Notes under the pieces: model-generated
What the model was told of the DNA's origin: nothing
Databases searched by the model: none
The model's input: the letters and a program-made list of their open reading frames with translations, nothing else
Part shown: positions 1 to 10,805 of the stretch, in pieces
Position numbering within the stretch: position 1 is the stretch's first letter
Layout of the letters: each line of letters opens with the position of its first letter
Position numbers and translations under genes: made by a program
NCBI GenBank assembly: GCA_025642065.1
Contig: JAODUP010000324.1
Location: forward strand, 312,001-376,000
Reading direction: 5' to 3'
Source: Paralvinella palmiformis
Lineage: Eukaryota > Annelida > Polychaeta > Terebellida > Alvinellidae
Length of the DNA stretch: 64,000 bases

Positions 1-469
1 TCAAATGTTACAGCTGTGGGAAAGTACATTAAGCTCGTAACTGCCCAGCGCATGGTAAAACATGTCATAAATGTGGGAAGTTGAATCACTTTGCAACTGT
101 CTGCAAGGGCTACAGCCCTCACAAAACAAACAAGACCGAGAAGGTCCATGCTCTTGATGAACAGGAAGTATATACAGACAACGTTATTTTGTTGGAGCCA
201 TCAACAATATATCACTGCCAAATGAAACGTTAAACGCAGAGAGTGATGACGTGCCACTTTTGATCGATGCAATTGAAGCAAAAAATTACGATGATTGGAT
301 TACGCCAATTGAAACGGAAGATGTTATCATCCCATACAAACTAGACACTGGCTCCCAAATGGATATACTGCCATTGAAAGACTATGAAAACATATGAGCA
401 AAGAAAAGAATCACAAAGAACAGTGTCAAATTAGAAGCATATGACAACAAGTCAATACCGTGTGTAGGA

Positions 470-1393
470 ATGACAAGGCTTACACTCACACTGAAACACA
501 AGACATATACACTTATGTTTGCAGTCGTAGACACAGATAACAATGCACTTTTAGGAGAAAACACCTGTATTCAGCTAGGATTGGTGAAACGAATATATGC
601 TATAAACAGTCCAAGAATTAAACAACTGGTCCAGGAATATGATGTGTTCAAAGGCATCGGATGCCTACAGGTGAAACGTCACATTGACCTTAAAGAAGAA
701 GCATCTCCGGTGGTACATGCGCCACGAAAAGTTTCAATCTCATTGCGCAATAGACTGCACAAAGAGTTGAACAAAGTTGAAAAACGAAACATTGTGTCTA
801 AAGTGGATGAGCCTACATATTGGGTAAATTCACTAGTGATCGTAGAGAAGAAAACAGGTCAACTTAGATTGTGTATTGATCCACGTTACTTAAACAAGAA
901 CACTAAACGTCAACATTTTCATCTACCAACAAAGATTGAGATTACAGCCGAGATCGCTGGAGCTAAGTGGTTCACTAAACTAGATGCTTCAAATGGATTC
1001 TGACAGATTGAGCTGGACAAGCCCAGTGCCAGATTATGTACATTCAATACACCATTTGGACGGTACTGTTTCAACCGACTACCGTTTGGAATATGCTCAA
1101 GTCCTGAGGTATTCCATAAAACAGTCTCGCAAATGTGTGCAGGGATAGATGGCGTGCAAGTGTTCATGGATGACATAATTATCTGGGGTAGAAACAAAAA
1201 TCAACATGATCAACGTGTCAAAATCATCCTGGATTGTATACGAAAATCAGGACTAAAACTAAACAGAAAAAAATACCAATTTCAAGTACAAAGCATCAGC
1301 TTTCTTGGAGACAAGCTGACAGCTGAGGGAATACAACCAGATAATGATAAGGTTAGCAGATATCAAGGCTATGCCAGCACCAAAAAATATTGA
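470..1393 (+). pseudogene. Gypsy reverse transcriptase, frame broken
   Basis: RT fingers and palm are readable: a primer-grip/LPTKIE region, a KLDASNGF stretch holding the first catalytic Asp, the RLPFGICSSPEVF motif, and FMDD as the catalytic YxDD-type motif at about 1166-1177. A TGA at 1001-1003 directly follows the motif-A phenylalanine, and both sides are in the same frame, so a single point change stops the protein. A frameshift near 1360 moves the thumb/connection part (KNIDELQTLLGL) into another frame. The family makes cDNA from the element RNA; this copy cannot. Confidence 0.85.
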
Positions 1394-1447
1394 TGAACTC
1401 CAAACACTCCTTGGTTTGATAAAGTATCTAGGCAGGTTAACCCTAAC

Positions 1448-1795
1448 TTGTCAGCTGAAACCACAAACATCCGTCATTTACTAGAAACAGATGTAGAATT
1501 CCGGTGGACATCTACACATGAAGCCGAGTGGAATTATGTTAAACAAGTGATCGTGTCTGAGCCAGTTCTTAAATTTTATGATCCATCGCTACCGACAATG
1601 ATATCTTCAGATGCGTCCAAAGACGACATTGGAGCTGTCCTCCTACAAGAACATGATTGTCGGTGGCACACAGTATCGTTTGCATCGCGCACACTAACAA
1701 GTGCAGAAACGCGTTATGCACAAATAGAAAAAGAAACCCTTGGAATTGCATTTGGATGTGAACATTTCACCAGTATATCTATGGTAAAGAAATAA
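1448..1795 (+). pseudogene. Gypsy RNase H segment
   Basis: Contains the Ty3/gypsy RNase H signature with SSDASKDDIGAVL, then FASRTLTSAETRYAQIEKE and LGIAFG. The last part, ETDHNPLI, is in another frame after about 1775, so the domain is split by an indel. The domain removes RNA from the RNA:cDNA hybrid during reverse transcription. Confidence 0.8.
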
Positions 1796-2184
1796 TATTA
1801 GAGACAGACCACAATCCACTCATCAATATTGCAAGACGTAACTTATCAGACTGTCCACCCAGGATCCAAAGATTATTACTAAAACTTCAGCCATACACAT
1901 TTGAACTGATCTTCAAGCCTGGCAAACATTTAGTATGGGCTGATCTATTGTCCTGTGCATCAAACCCGAATTGTGAGAGTTCGACTGAAGTAGATGTAAA
2001 AGTACATGTAGACATGACTGTCAACTCACTTCCTGTCAGCGAACAGAAGTGGGACGAAATATCTCGTGAAACTAAAACAGACTATAAACTTTCACAAGTG
2101 CTGAAACATGTTCTAGATGGATGGTCTGGCCCATGTGCTCATGTATGTCAACTATACTACAGTTTTAGTGAATAAATATCTTTA

Positions 2185-2879
2185 GTGAATGGTGTACTCA
2201 TGAAAGGCCAGAGGATAATAGTACCCTCCTCTATGCAATCATTCATGCTAAGTCGTTTGCATGATGGACATATGGGTATTGAGAAGACAAGACGTACCGC
2301 CCGTGAGGTCATGTATTGGCCAAACATGAACAATGATATATCGAACATGATCATGTCCTGTACTCCATGTCAGCGACATCAGAGGTCCCAGCAGAAGGAG
2401 CCGATCATACAACATGACCAGACAAAACCATGGGAGAAGATTGGTATGGATCTATTCCAGCTAGGAAACAAGACATATTTATTAGCAATCGATTACTATT
2501 CAAAATACCCAGAAATCGCATTGCTCACAAACACAACATCAGACACTGTAATTACACATGTTAAATCCATGTTTTCACGTATGGAATTCCGAAAAGTGAT
2601 CAGTGACAATGGTCCCCAATTCAGCTCGGAATGCTTTCGTTTGTTTGCAAAGAATATGGTTTTAGTCCCCAACACAACCCAAGATATCCCCAGTCTAATG
2701 GTATGGCAGAAAAGGGTGTAGGAATTGTAAAAAATCTGCTTACTAAGGCCATAGAATCAGGAAACGACCCATATCTTCACTACTTAGTTACAAATCCAGT
2801 CCACTGGCAGTGGATACTCCCGCTGATTATTATGGGAAGAAAACTCCCACAAGATTCCCAGATTATCGGGCCACATTAA
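2185..2879 (+). pseudogene. Gypsy integrase, frame broken
   Basis: The H2C2 zinc finger reads H-x3-H then C-x2-C (HDGHMGIEK ... SCTPCQRH). The catalytic core follows, with GMDLF (first Asp), SDNGPQF (second Asp) and YPQSNGMAEKGVG (Glu region). A frameshift near 2640-2690 separates the second Asp from the Glu. Downstream, at about 2960-3290, a chromodomain-free C-terminal tail reads through several frames. Confidence 0.82.
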
Positions 2880-3769
2880 TGTATGGGTGGTGGTGTTGTT
2901 AATGCAAATTTCAAAATACACTCGTAGTTTATAATAAAAGTGCTAAGGAGCTTAAACCCCTGAAGCATGGTGATATTGTGCGTATCCAGGATGATAACAA
3001 CAAGTGTTGGAGTAGATTGGCACAAGTGGTCAGTTCTTCTGAAAGCCCAAGATCTTATAATGTTATTACTGAGGATGGGCACGGTTTTCGTAGGAATAGG
3101 AGACATCTCAGGAAGACCTAGGAGCAATTTCATGACAAAAATGATTATGCCTCTCACTCAGATGAGCATATTACAAGTACAACACAACCAAGATCCCAAG
3201 CAGCAGATCCTATTATGCCTGCAGTCACTCACACTGCTGGTCCAGAGACTGTAGAGCAGTCTGTAGCACAGAGACGTAGCTCCCGTCCAGTGAACGTGCT
3301 TGATAATGACAATGAAAATAACATGTTGATTAGTTTATTTACTATGTATTATATTGATTAATTACATTGCATGATATCCAATTATCTGACATTATATAGA
3401 TTTGATGTATATAAATGTTGTGAATTAGACGTAAGAATAGATTTTCATAGTTTATGTGCTAGCAAATTATTTTGCCATTTATCATTCAATATCTTGCATA
3501 CATTATTACAATTTTAACATTGCTATGGATAAACTTTGGTCTCTATATTATGATGAAATTACTGAAATCTTTCCTAATTAAGATGACTATAAATTGTAGA
3601 TTTTGTTACAACAAATAGAGTAATTAGCAACAGCTAACCTGTTAATATTTAAAACAAGGGAAGATGTATTGATAATAGGAAAGTTACTTTTATATGTATT
3701 GCCACATAAGTCACTGCAGATACATTGTTATTCTAGGTGAAGTTTAGTTAATAAAAATCGGCTGGAGTA

Positions 3770-3910
3770 CCATTTAATTTTTTAATTCAGAAATATTTCT
3801 TACATGACAATCCTACTTGGAATATAAACTACTCAGAGTAGGTGCTCGGAGTGCCGACTCATGGTAAAAAGAGTAGTTAAAATTGGAATTGATAAACTTG
3901 ATTTGGAATT
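3770..3910 (-). mobile_element. Fragment of the AATTCC-rich hAT MITE family
   Basis: This matches the internal part of the complete copies (AATTCAGAAATATTTCTT, TGGAATATAAACTACTCAGA, then AATTGGAATTGATAAA) without either terminal inverted repeat. It abuts the presumed 3' LTR of the gypsy element at the left edge of the window. Confidence 0.7.
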
Positions 3911-4640
3911 CATCACAAATTGTTACTGGACATTTTGCTTCCTGTACGTTACATTCTTTGGCTAGAACTTCCTTGGTCGGTTCACACAATATTTTGACTA
4001 CGGAAAATACACATTTCCATGACACCTTTTGACTAAATACACATTTCTATTATCCTTTCCTGGATCTACGAGTCCCACACTTTAGATATCTGCATCTATA
4101 AAACTACATCACTGATGGGACATTTTATTGTAGAAGCTAAATGTAAAGAAATATAATTTATCTACACAGGTGGCTTGTTCATGTATTTTAATAATGTAGG
4201 AACACTGCACGTCATCCATTCAGGAATCCATCATTTTAACTCCTAACAGCCAACTAAAAAAGTAGTATACCTTAATTAAGGTGTCTGGCGTGTAATTTCC
4301 ATTTGATAGGGACGGTGTGAGTGTGTGTTTTAGGATACATACAGAGAGGCACAGAACATCAACATATCTAAACATCCTTTGAGACCTCTACCTCCATAAA
4401 GCTAAATATAGATATATCAATCTAAATATAAAATGTTCCATACTTCCATATATCGACACCACAGTTTACATTCAGCAGTAAATTTCTGTGGCTCAAAAGT
4501 AGCCTATACATAAAACATTTCGATAAGACAGATGCTGATCTCAGCTCCATTCTGAGTTCGAATAGCTAAACAAATCCTACCTATATGAGTATATAAACCA
4601 CACGGACAGCATATAAACCATACGTGCCAACCATCATAAC
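3911..4640. other. Non-coding stretch with a dispersed repeat
   Basis: No coding signal seen. Positions 4261-4420 belong to a dispersed repeat that recurs at 12476-12560 and inverted at about 32798-32900 (shared GTAATTTCC, TTTAGGATACATACAGAGAG). The rest is unassigned. Confidence 0.5.
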
Positions 4641-4644
4641 ATGG

Positions 4645-4700
4645 TGAGCTCCGGTGGCCTAGCGGTTAGGCCGTAAAACATCAATCATCATCATCATCAT
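4645..4700 (+). repeat. Chimeric SINE remnant: SINE-B head joined to SINE-A tail
   Basis: The left half GAGCTCCGGTGGCCTAGCGG is the 5' tRNA-like head (A-box region) of SINE-B, as in the inverted copies near 53490 and 53830. The right half GCCGTAAAACATCAATCATC plus (ATC)n is the 3' tail of SINE-A. The bodies of both are missing. Confidence 0.6.
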
Positions 4701-4815
4701 ACTACCTATATATAGTTGCACTGAAGTGACTTAGCTAAAAAAGTTGCAATATTGCATGTACAATGGATTATTACTGGACTAGAAGGAAATGTCATCTCAA
4801 CCCTGAGTAAATACT

Positions 4816-6116
4816 ATGATTTACTCAAACATAACAGCTAATCCTCATACGTTTCCGTTCATCACTGAATATACAACTGAAATTAATATAGCCTCCGACT
4901 TCAATGAATGTCTATGGTTGTTCATGAATCGACGTGGGAATGATAAACTACTATTTGGATGTATATATCGTATAGCCTCTCAAGCAGTATTGAAGATGAT
5001 ATGAACATGTGTGATCTATTACACAGAATATCATCCTTAAAAGCAACTCATCTCACGATAGTAGGAGACTTCAATTACCCAAACATCGATTGGAGTACCG
5101 GCATGGACAGAACCCGAATGTCCTGGACCTCATCCTCACAAATGAGGAGAACATGATTAAATGCATAGAATACATACCAGGGCTAGGTCTCAATGACCAT
5201 GTATGCTTAATGTATAACGTTGACGTGTACACACCAGAACTGAAAATTAAACCCCAAATTCTGCTACCACAAAAGCAACTAGGTCTGCATGAACAAGCAC
5301 ATAAAAAATAGACTGGTCAGAGAAATGACAGGACAGGAATGCGGAGAAGGCATGGTTATATTTTTTCACTGAGTTCAACAATGCAATGAACACTTGCATA
5401 TCAAAATCCAGGCCGAAAACGGACAAAAGAAGGAAAATATGGATGAACGGAGCTGCCATGGCCAAGCAAAAGAAGAAGTATAATGCTTGGAAGCATTACA
5501 CACAAACAGGCGACTACATTGACTATGTCAGGGCTACCCAAGAGAAAAATGAACTTACCAAAATGACGAGAAACTTATGTCGAGAGTTTGAAAAGGACAT
5601 AGCCAAGAAAATTAAGACTGATCCTAACACTTTCTGGCGGTACAGCAATTCAAAGTTAAAAAGCAGACCAAAGTTGGGTGATCTAGTGGATGGAGATTGA
5701 AAGTTAACTCATGATGACAATGAAAAGGCAGAATTGCTTAACAAGTTCTTTACAAGCGTTTTTACTCAGGAAGACACCAGCAAGATCCCAAAACCACTCA
5801 CCGACATAGAAATAACCCCAGAAAAGGTTGAAAAGAAACCGTTAAAGCTTAAAGCCACTAAATTTGCAGGGCCAGATGGATTCCACCAAAGAATTCTCAA
5901 GGAAACAGCATCCTCTATATACCTTCCCTTAAGCGTCATCTACATAAAATCAATGGCTGAGGGAGAAGTACCCTCTACATGGAAAGGGGGAAACATCACA
6001 CCCATCCACAAAAAAGGGAGCAAAACCACTGTAGGAAATTATAGACCTATAAGCTTGACCTCCGTTGTTGGAAGAATGGTGGAAACCATAGTAAGAGACC
6101 AGATTGTGAGCCACAT
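4816..6116 (+). mobile_element. CR1/L2-like LINE, 5' part (endonuclease and start of RT)
   Basis: Readable blocks: an apurinic-type endonuclease with IVGDFNYPNIDW (about 5071-5106), LDLILTNEENMI (about 5119-5155) and GLNDHVCL (about 5190-5210, normally an SDH motif); a linker (5386-5700); then the RT start with FAGPDGFHQRILKE (about 5860-5900), TPIHKKGSK and NYRPISLTSVVGRMVE (about 6038-6085). Frames change at about 4985, 5095 and 5310, with a stop at 5698-5700. The start of the endonuclease is not visible, so the copy is 5' truncated. It stops at the left LTR of the inserted gypsy element and continues at about 10806. Confidence 0.85.
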
Positions 6117-6268
6117 TGTTATGTTTGGGTGCACATACCCAAAAGCACAATGGTCATCTTAGAACGGTGCAACATAATTGTTTATTCTCAAGATACATAG
6201 ACTGATGTGTACACTCATGGCAGTCGGCCACTACAACATATGATTGTTTATAAGTAGCATACATTACA
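6117..6268 (-). repeat. 3' LTR of the nested gypsy element
   Basis: 152 bp, the same length as the other LTR at 10654-10805 and differing at few positions (for example CATACCC versus CATACAC, ATAATTG versus GAACTGT). It carries the TG...CA ends expected of LTRs. The near identity points to a recent insertion compared with the host LINE. Confidence 0.92.
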
Positions 6269-6548
6269 CTCTCCACACCTAATGTAAAAGTTAATTAAAC
6301 TTTAATTTTGCAATATACAAAAACTGATACTTATAACTAGACCAATACTTATTTTTCTTTTGTCAAGACCATGCTAACTATTGTAAAAGTAATCTAACAT
6401 AAGATAACCTGTACACATACATAACAAAATGTCTGAGAAATTACAGATCAAATATCTTCTTGGGCTTTCTGTCTCTTAACGGATAGCGTCTTGGAATAGT
6501 TAGTGTATCGGGTGGTTTATCTGTGGGAGTTGGTGGTGTGTTATTATC

Positions 6549-7691
6549 CTAGGTAACACTGGTGTTCGGCAAATCTGAACTCTGATCTGATTGTACTGGG
6601 CTTACAACTGGATTTAGATTAGGCGATATACCATCAGGTAGTGTTACTGGTATTTGGTTGGGTGGTGAAGCGGTGGGTATCACCTGTCTAGGTATATATT
6701 CTGGCTGGTGATCTGAAATAGTCTCGCCTGATCTTAGTAGATGATCAACATGAATATGGCGTACATCCTGGCCTACACGAAAAAGATACGTAAGTGGACC
6801 TAATCGTTTCACAATTGTTCTTGGCATCCACTTTTCCCCTCCATTTCGATGGCTTCGGACTCGAACTCTATCACTGCACTCAAATTGTCTAAACTTAGTG
6901 GATACATCTGGTGACTGTTTATCTACTATCTTACTGCGCAAGTCAGGTTTTATCAGATTGAATCTGGTACGTGGTTGTCGTTTCAAAAACAACTCAGCGG
7001 GAGACCTGCCTGTGTTGGTATTTGGAGTTATTCTATACATTAACAGGAAATTAGCTAACTGCTGGCTTCGAGACATGGATGGAGACTTCCTTAGTCCTTG
7101 TTTCAACGTCTGAACACAACGTTCAATACAACCGTTACTGGCTGGATGGTATGGTGGTGTCAATATTTGCTTGATACCATTTAGCTTCAAGAACTGGGCA
7201 AACTCTCGGCTTGCAAACTGAGGTCCGTTATCAGACATTACCTCACGGGGAATGCCGAAAGATGCAAACAAGTTGCGAAGAATCTCGATGACTCTCTGAG
7301 AGGTAGTACTTGCAGTGAGGAATACCTCTAACCACTTGGAGTAACTGTCAACCACCAGAAGGTAGTTTGTTCCCTCGTATTCAGCAAAGTCAATGACTTG
7401 GATACTTCCATGGTATTCGCGGTCCAGTTGGCGGTGTTTTGCGACACGATAGGCAAATATTTTGCAACTGACAACTAACTTTTCTATGTCACTGTCTATA
7501 CCCGGATACCATAGATAACTTCGAGCCAAATCTTTCATGCGAACAGTGCCTTGATGTTCCTGGTGTAAGTCATTTAGCAGCTGTGGTCTGTATTTAGTTG
7601 GAATCACAACTCTTAACCCCCAAAGTATACATCCTTGGTCTACGGAAGTAGGGCTCCAATTCATCATCTTCCAAATAATTGGGCCAACCAA
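6549..7691 (-). pseudogene. Gypsy integrase
   Basis: This is the longest clean ORF of the element (380 codons). The zinc-binding region has HQEHQG with YLWYPGID, but the C-x2-C end reads SCKIFA, so the second Cys is Phe. The core follows with VIDFAEYEGTNYLL (first Asp), MSDNGPQFASREF (second Asp) and PPYHPASNGCIERCVQTLK (Glu). A C-terminal tail rich in Pro, Ser and Gln ends the protein. The family inserts cDNA into host DNA. Confidence 0.87.
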
Positions 7692-7876
7692 TTAGCACAT
7701 GGTTTAACACACGTGAGAGCACTCTATCTTTCCGCGTTTCTTCACTGATCTGTTTAGCAGTAACGGGTAAATCGTTGGTATAGGTAAAATAATTCATCCG
7801 TAACTCTGTGGCTAAAGTAGACCCTGCAACTGGGAAACGCGATAACACATCATCGTTTGTGTGATCTTCCGATCTC

Positions 7877-8155
7877 CTACACATTATAGAGTATTGATAG
7901 GCCATCAGTATCAATGCCCGTCTCTGTAACCTCAGAGCTGATAATGCTGGTATACTCGTTTTTAGGACCAAATATGGTAATGAGAGGTTTGTGATCCGTT
8001 ATTAGATTATATTTCCTTCCATACAAGTATTTATGGAACTTTTGAACACCATAGATGATTCCTATAGCTTCACGCTCTATCTGCGCATAGTTTTTATCTG
8101 CAGGTGTTAATGTACGTGATGCAAAGGCTATAGGTCGTTCATCATCATTCGGCAT
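7877..8155 (-). pseudogene. Gypsy RNase H
   Basis: FASRTLTPADKNYAQIERE, GIIYGVQKFHKYLYG and TDHKPLITIFG are diagnostic of Ty3/gypsy RNase H. The frame breaks near 7900, and the linker to integrase continues in a different frame (7594-7971). Confidence 0.82.
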
Positions 8156-8219
8156 GGTGTGCGAAATTACACATCCAACTCCATAAGGGATGCATCACAT
8201 GCTAGATGCAATGGCTTTT

Positions 8220-9020
8220 TTACTTCTCACACTCAGACGTCCACTTCCATTGGACATTCTTTCCTAACAAGAAATACACAGAGGCTAACTTAGTAGACAG
8301 GTTAGGCATAAACTTGCCATAATAGTTTACCAAACCTAGGAACATATGAAGTTCCTCCACATTGTTAGGTTTCTTGGATTCCAAAATGGATGCTACTTTC
8401 TCCTTTGTGGGATGCAGTCCATCTGCATCTACTTTATGGCCTAAATACTCGACACTAGCTTCCATGAAGCTACATTTGGAAGTATTGACACGAATGTTAT
8501 GACGCTCTAGCCTCTGTAAGACTTCTTCAAGAATTGTTTCATGTTTCTCCTGATTAGATGATGCAATCAAGATATCATCAAGATAGCACGTAACATGATC
8601 CAATCCACTAAGTACCTGATCCATAACATTCTGAAAGATCGACCGTGCTGTCGATATACCATATGCGAGGCGCTGGTATTGGAAAAGTCCTTTATGGGTG
8701 TTCACAGTGAGGTATTCTTTTGATTCCTCAGATAACACCTTACCTCCTGCTAACTTGGCAAAAAGGTCCTCAGCTGTTGGTAACGGATAGCATGTATCAT
8801 CCACGACTTTATTTATGGTGACTTTATAATCTCCACATATTCTGATTGATCCATTTGCCTTTGGCACAACCACAATCGGGGCTGCCCACTTGCTTCTTTC
8901 CACCTTTACAATAACACCATTACTCTCAAGTTTACACAATTCTTGCTCAACTTTATCCTTGAATGCATAAGGCACCAATCTAGGTTTGTGAAAGATTGGG
9001 TTTGAATGTGATTTCAGCAT
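8220..9020 (-). pseudogene. Gypsy reverse transcriptase with motif-A deletion
   Basis: Contains SKWAAPIVVVPKANGSIR, CGDYKVTINK, the YGISTARSIFQNVMD region and the catalytic YLDD motif (about 8585-8595). The stretch between AEDLFAKLAGGKV and LSEESKEYL lacks the segment that normally carries the first catalytic Asp, so the enzyme would be dead even with an open frame. It lies in a different frame from the Gag-protease ORF just upstream. Confidence 0.85.
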
Positions 9021-9039
9021 GATGTTGGCTGTGAAGTGC

Positions 9040-10350
9040 TTAATGGTACTCTTTAAACACTGATGGGTGTGCTGCTATAATTCCATTTATCTCCTGTGCG
9101 CGCGTCTGGGGCATGACTCGAAAAATACTCGTCCAGTCCAGGTGAATAAACTTCATCCAATCACGACCTAACAATGGGGCTCTGTTGTTACCTCTGGCAA
9201 TCAATAACGGCAACTTGAATGACTGGTTCTGGTACCGAAGGTGAGTAATTACTTCGCCTAACATCGGTATACGATCTCCTGAGTAACCAGTAAGAACCGA
9301 TTCTGGTGTTTGCAGAGCAAGATGTGATAGATGATTATGATACAGCGATTCAGAAATGATAGATCGTGCAGCACCTGTGTCCACTATGAACGTTATCTTT
9401 GTCCCTTCAATTTCGACTGGAACCTTAATTTCTTCTGATTTACCTTGGGTTTCTGTACTGTACACGGTATATAGCGGTACTGTGTCAGGGTCGGTTGACT
9501 CATAACTAAGTCCTTGAACTGTATTTACACTATCGCCAACCTGATGAGTGTTACTGCTGTACCTCTGATATCGTGATGATTTACATGCTTTAGCAATATG
9601 TCTAATTTTTGAACATTTATGACATGACCATGTCTTGGCATAACAACTGTCTGGATTATGCTGACCATTACAGCGATAACATGTTTTATGCTGTTTGTTA
9701 GCGTTCTTTTGTCTTGACTTCTGTGAGTCACTCCATTTATTTTGCTTTGACTTCGGTGAGTCACTCCACTTTTTGGTTATCCTATTTACACTCTGTGTAA
9801 CAACTGGTGTAGATTGACACGACTTCGTCTTATTGTGCGCTAGTTCCATTGCCTGAGCTTCAGAACAAGCTTTATCCCAAGTAAGATCTGTTGTTGTTGC
9901 TAAAGAGAACAATCTAGTTTTTATTGCTGGACTCCGTACACCAATAAGAAGTCTGTCCCTCAGAGTGTTCTTTAGTGAATCACCAAACTCACAGTTTATA
10001 CTGAGCTTCTTTAGAGCCAAAATAAAGGCTGTAACGCTTTCATTTTCTTGCTGGTTACGTGAACCAAAAGTGTATCTTTCACCAACTACACTGTGCTTAG
10101 GTTTGTAGTAATCCTCTAATAGCTTAGTCAGATCATTGTAAGACTTTCCTGCTACATCATCAGGAGTTACCAAAGACACGAGCAATTCAAATGCACTAGC
10201 ACCAATTAATACTAAGAAAACGTTCACCTTATTGTCGTTCTCAATTTTATTGATGTTCATCCATATTTCTAATCTCTTCTGATAGTTTTTCCACTCTTCC
10301 TTATCAAAATTAAATTATCCAATATTTCCTATTAGAGCAGCCGCAGCCAT
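9040..10350 (-). pseudogene. Gypsy Gag-protease
   Basis: The ORF from about 10260 to 9040 contains a capsid-like helical region, two CCHC knuckles (CYRCNGQHNPDSC and CHKCSKIRHIAKAC, about 9690-9580) and a retropepsin with VDTGAARS (about 9390-9365). It ends at a stop just before RT. A more upstream ATG lies at 10348-10350 (MAAAALIGNIG), but a TAA follows within about 12 codons. Gag packages element RNA and the protease matures the polyprotein. Confidence 0.85.
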
Positions 10351-10653
10351 GGTAATTGATTAAACAATTACAAATCGTAGTGTCCGATTGGTCGCGGTGA
10401 TCTGTGATCTATGATTTTTTTCCCGGCTTCACGTAGGCCTATTTACGAAATTCCTGGAAATATCCCAAAATGCACAGCGGCAACGAGTTGTCACGTTTCG
10501 CCCAAATCCAGACACGGCCCGACAAAAGCTAACAAATAAAGTTACAAAGACTGCGTAACTTGGTAAATACTGAGTTCCTATGACTGCACCGATAGTTTAC
10601 CAAACTGAATTTTCAACATAAAAGCTGACAAATCCCAACTAATCGTCGCCAAA

Positions 10654-10805
10654 TGTTATGTTTAGGTGCACATACACAAAAGCACAATGGTCATCTTAGA
10701 ACGGTGCAACAGAACTGTTTATTCTCAAGATACATAGACTGGTGTGTACACTCGTGGCAGTCGGCCACTACAACATATGATTGTTTACAAGTAGCATACG
10801 TTACA
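10654..10805 (-). repeat. 5' LTR of the nested gypsy element
   Basis: 152-bp copy of 6117-6268. In element orientation this is the upstream LTR and would hold the promoter. The sequence immediately 3' of it is the candidate primer-binding site. Confidence 0.92.

Larger units (their letters stand above)
1..3769 (+). mobile_element. Decayed Ty3/gypsy LTR retrotransposon (5' truncated by window edge)
   Basis: Domains follow gypsy order: two CCHC zinc knuckles (about 5-115), an aspartic protease with LDTGSQ (about 343-360), reverse transcriptase (about 690-1360), RNase H (about 1560-1790), an H2C2 zinc-binding region (about 2250-2375) and a DDE integrase core (about 2420-2800). The copy is broken. 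A TAA sits in the first zinc knuckle, TGA stops occur at 394-396 and 1001-1003, and the frame changes near 1360, 1770, 2170 and 2640. A purine-rich tract at about 3653-3665 is followed by TGTATTGATA, a plausible start of the 3' LTR (3666 on). That LTR runs into a hAT-MITE fragment near 3770. The 5' LTR lies outside the window. Confidence 0.88.
6117..10805 (-). mobile_element. Ty3/gypsy LTR retrotransposon inserted in a LINE
   Basis: Both LTRs are present (6117-6268 and 10654-10805, 152 bp each). Read on the minus strand they begin TGTAA and end AACA. Gag-protease is at 10350-9040, RT at 9020-8220, RNase H at 8155-7900 and integrase at 7691-6900. The 5-bp flanks are CACAT (6112-6116) and AACAT (10806-10810), a 4/5 match that fits a gypsy target duplication. 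A primer-binding-site candidate (TGGCGACGATTAG, minus strand, about 10651-10639) follows the 5' LTR. A purine-rich tract (GGTGTGGAGAG) precedes the 3' LTR. The copy is inactive: early stop in Gag, frameshifts and a deletion in RT. Confidence 0.93.
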
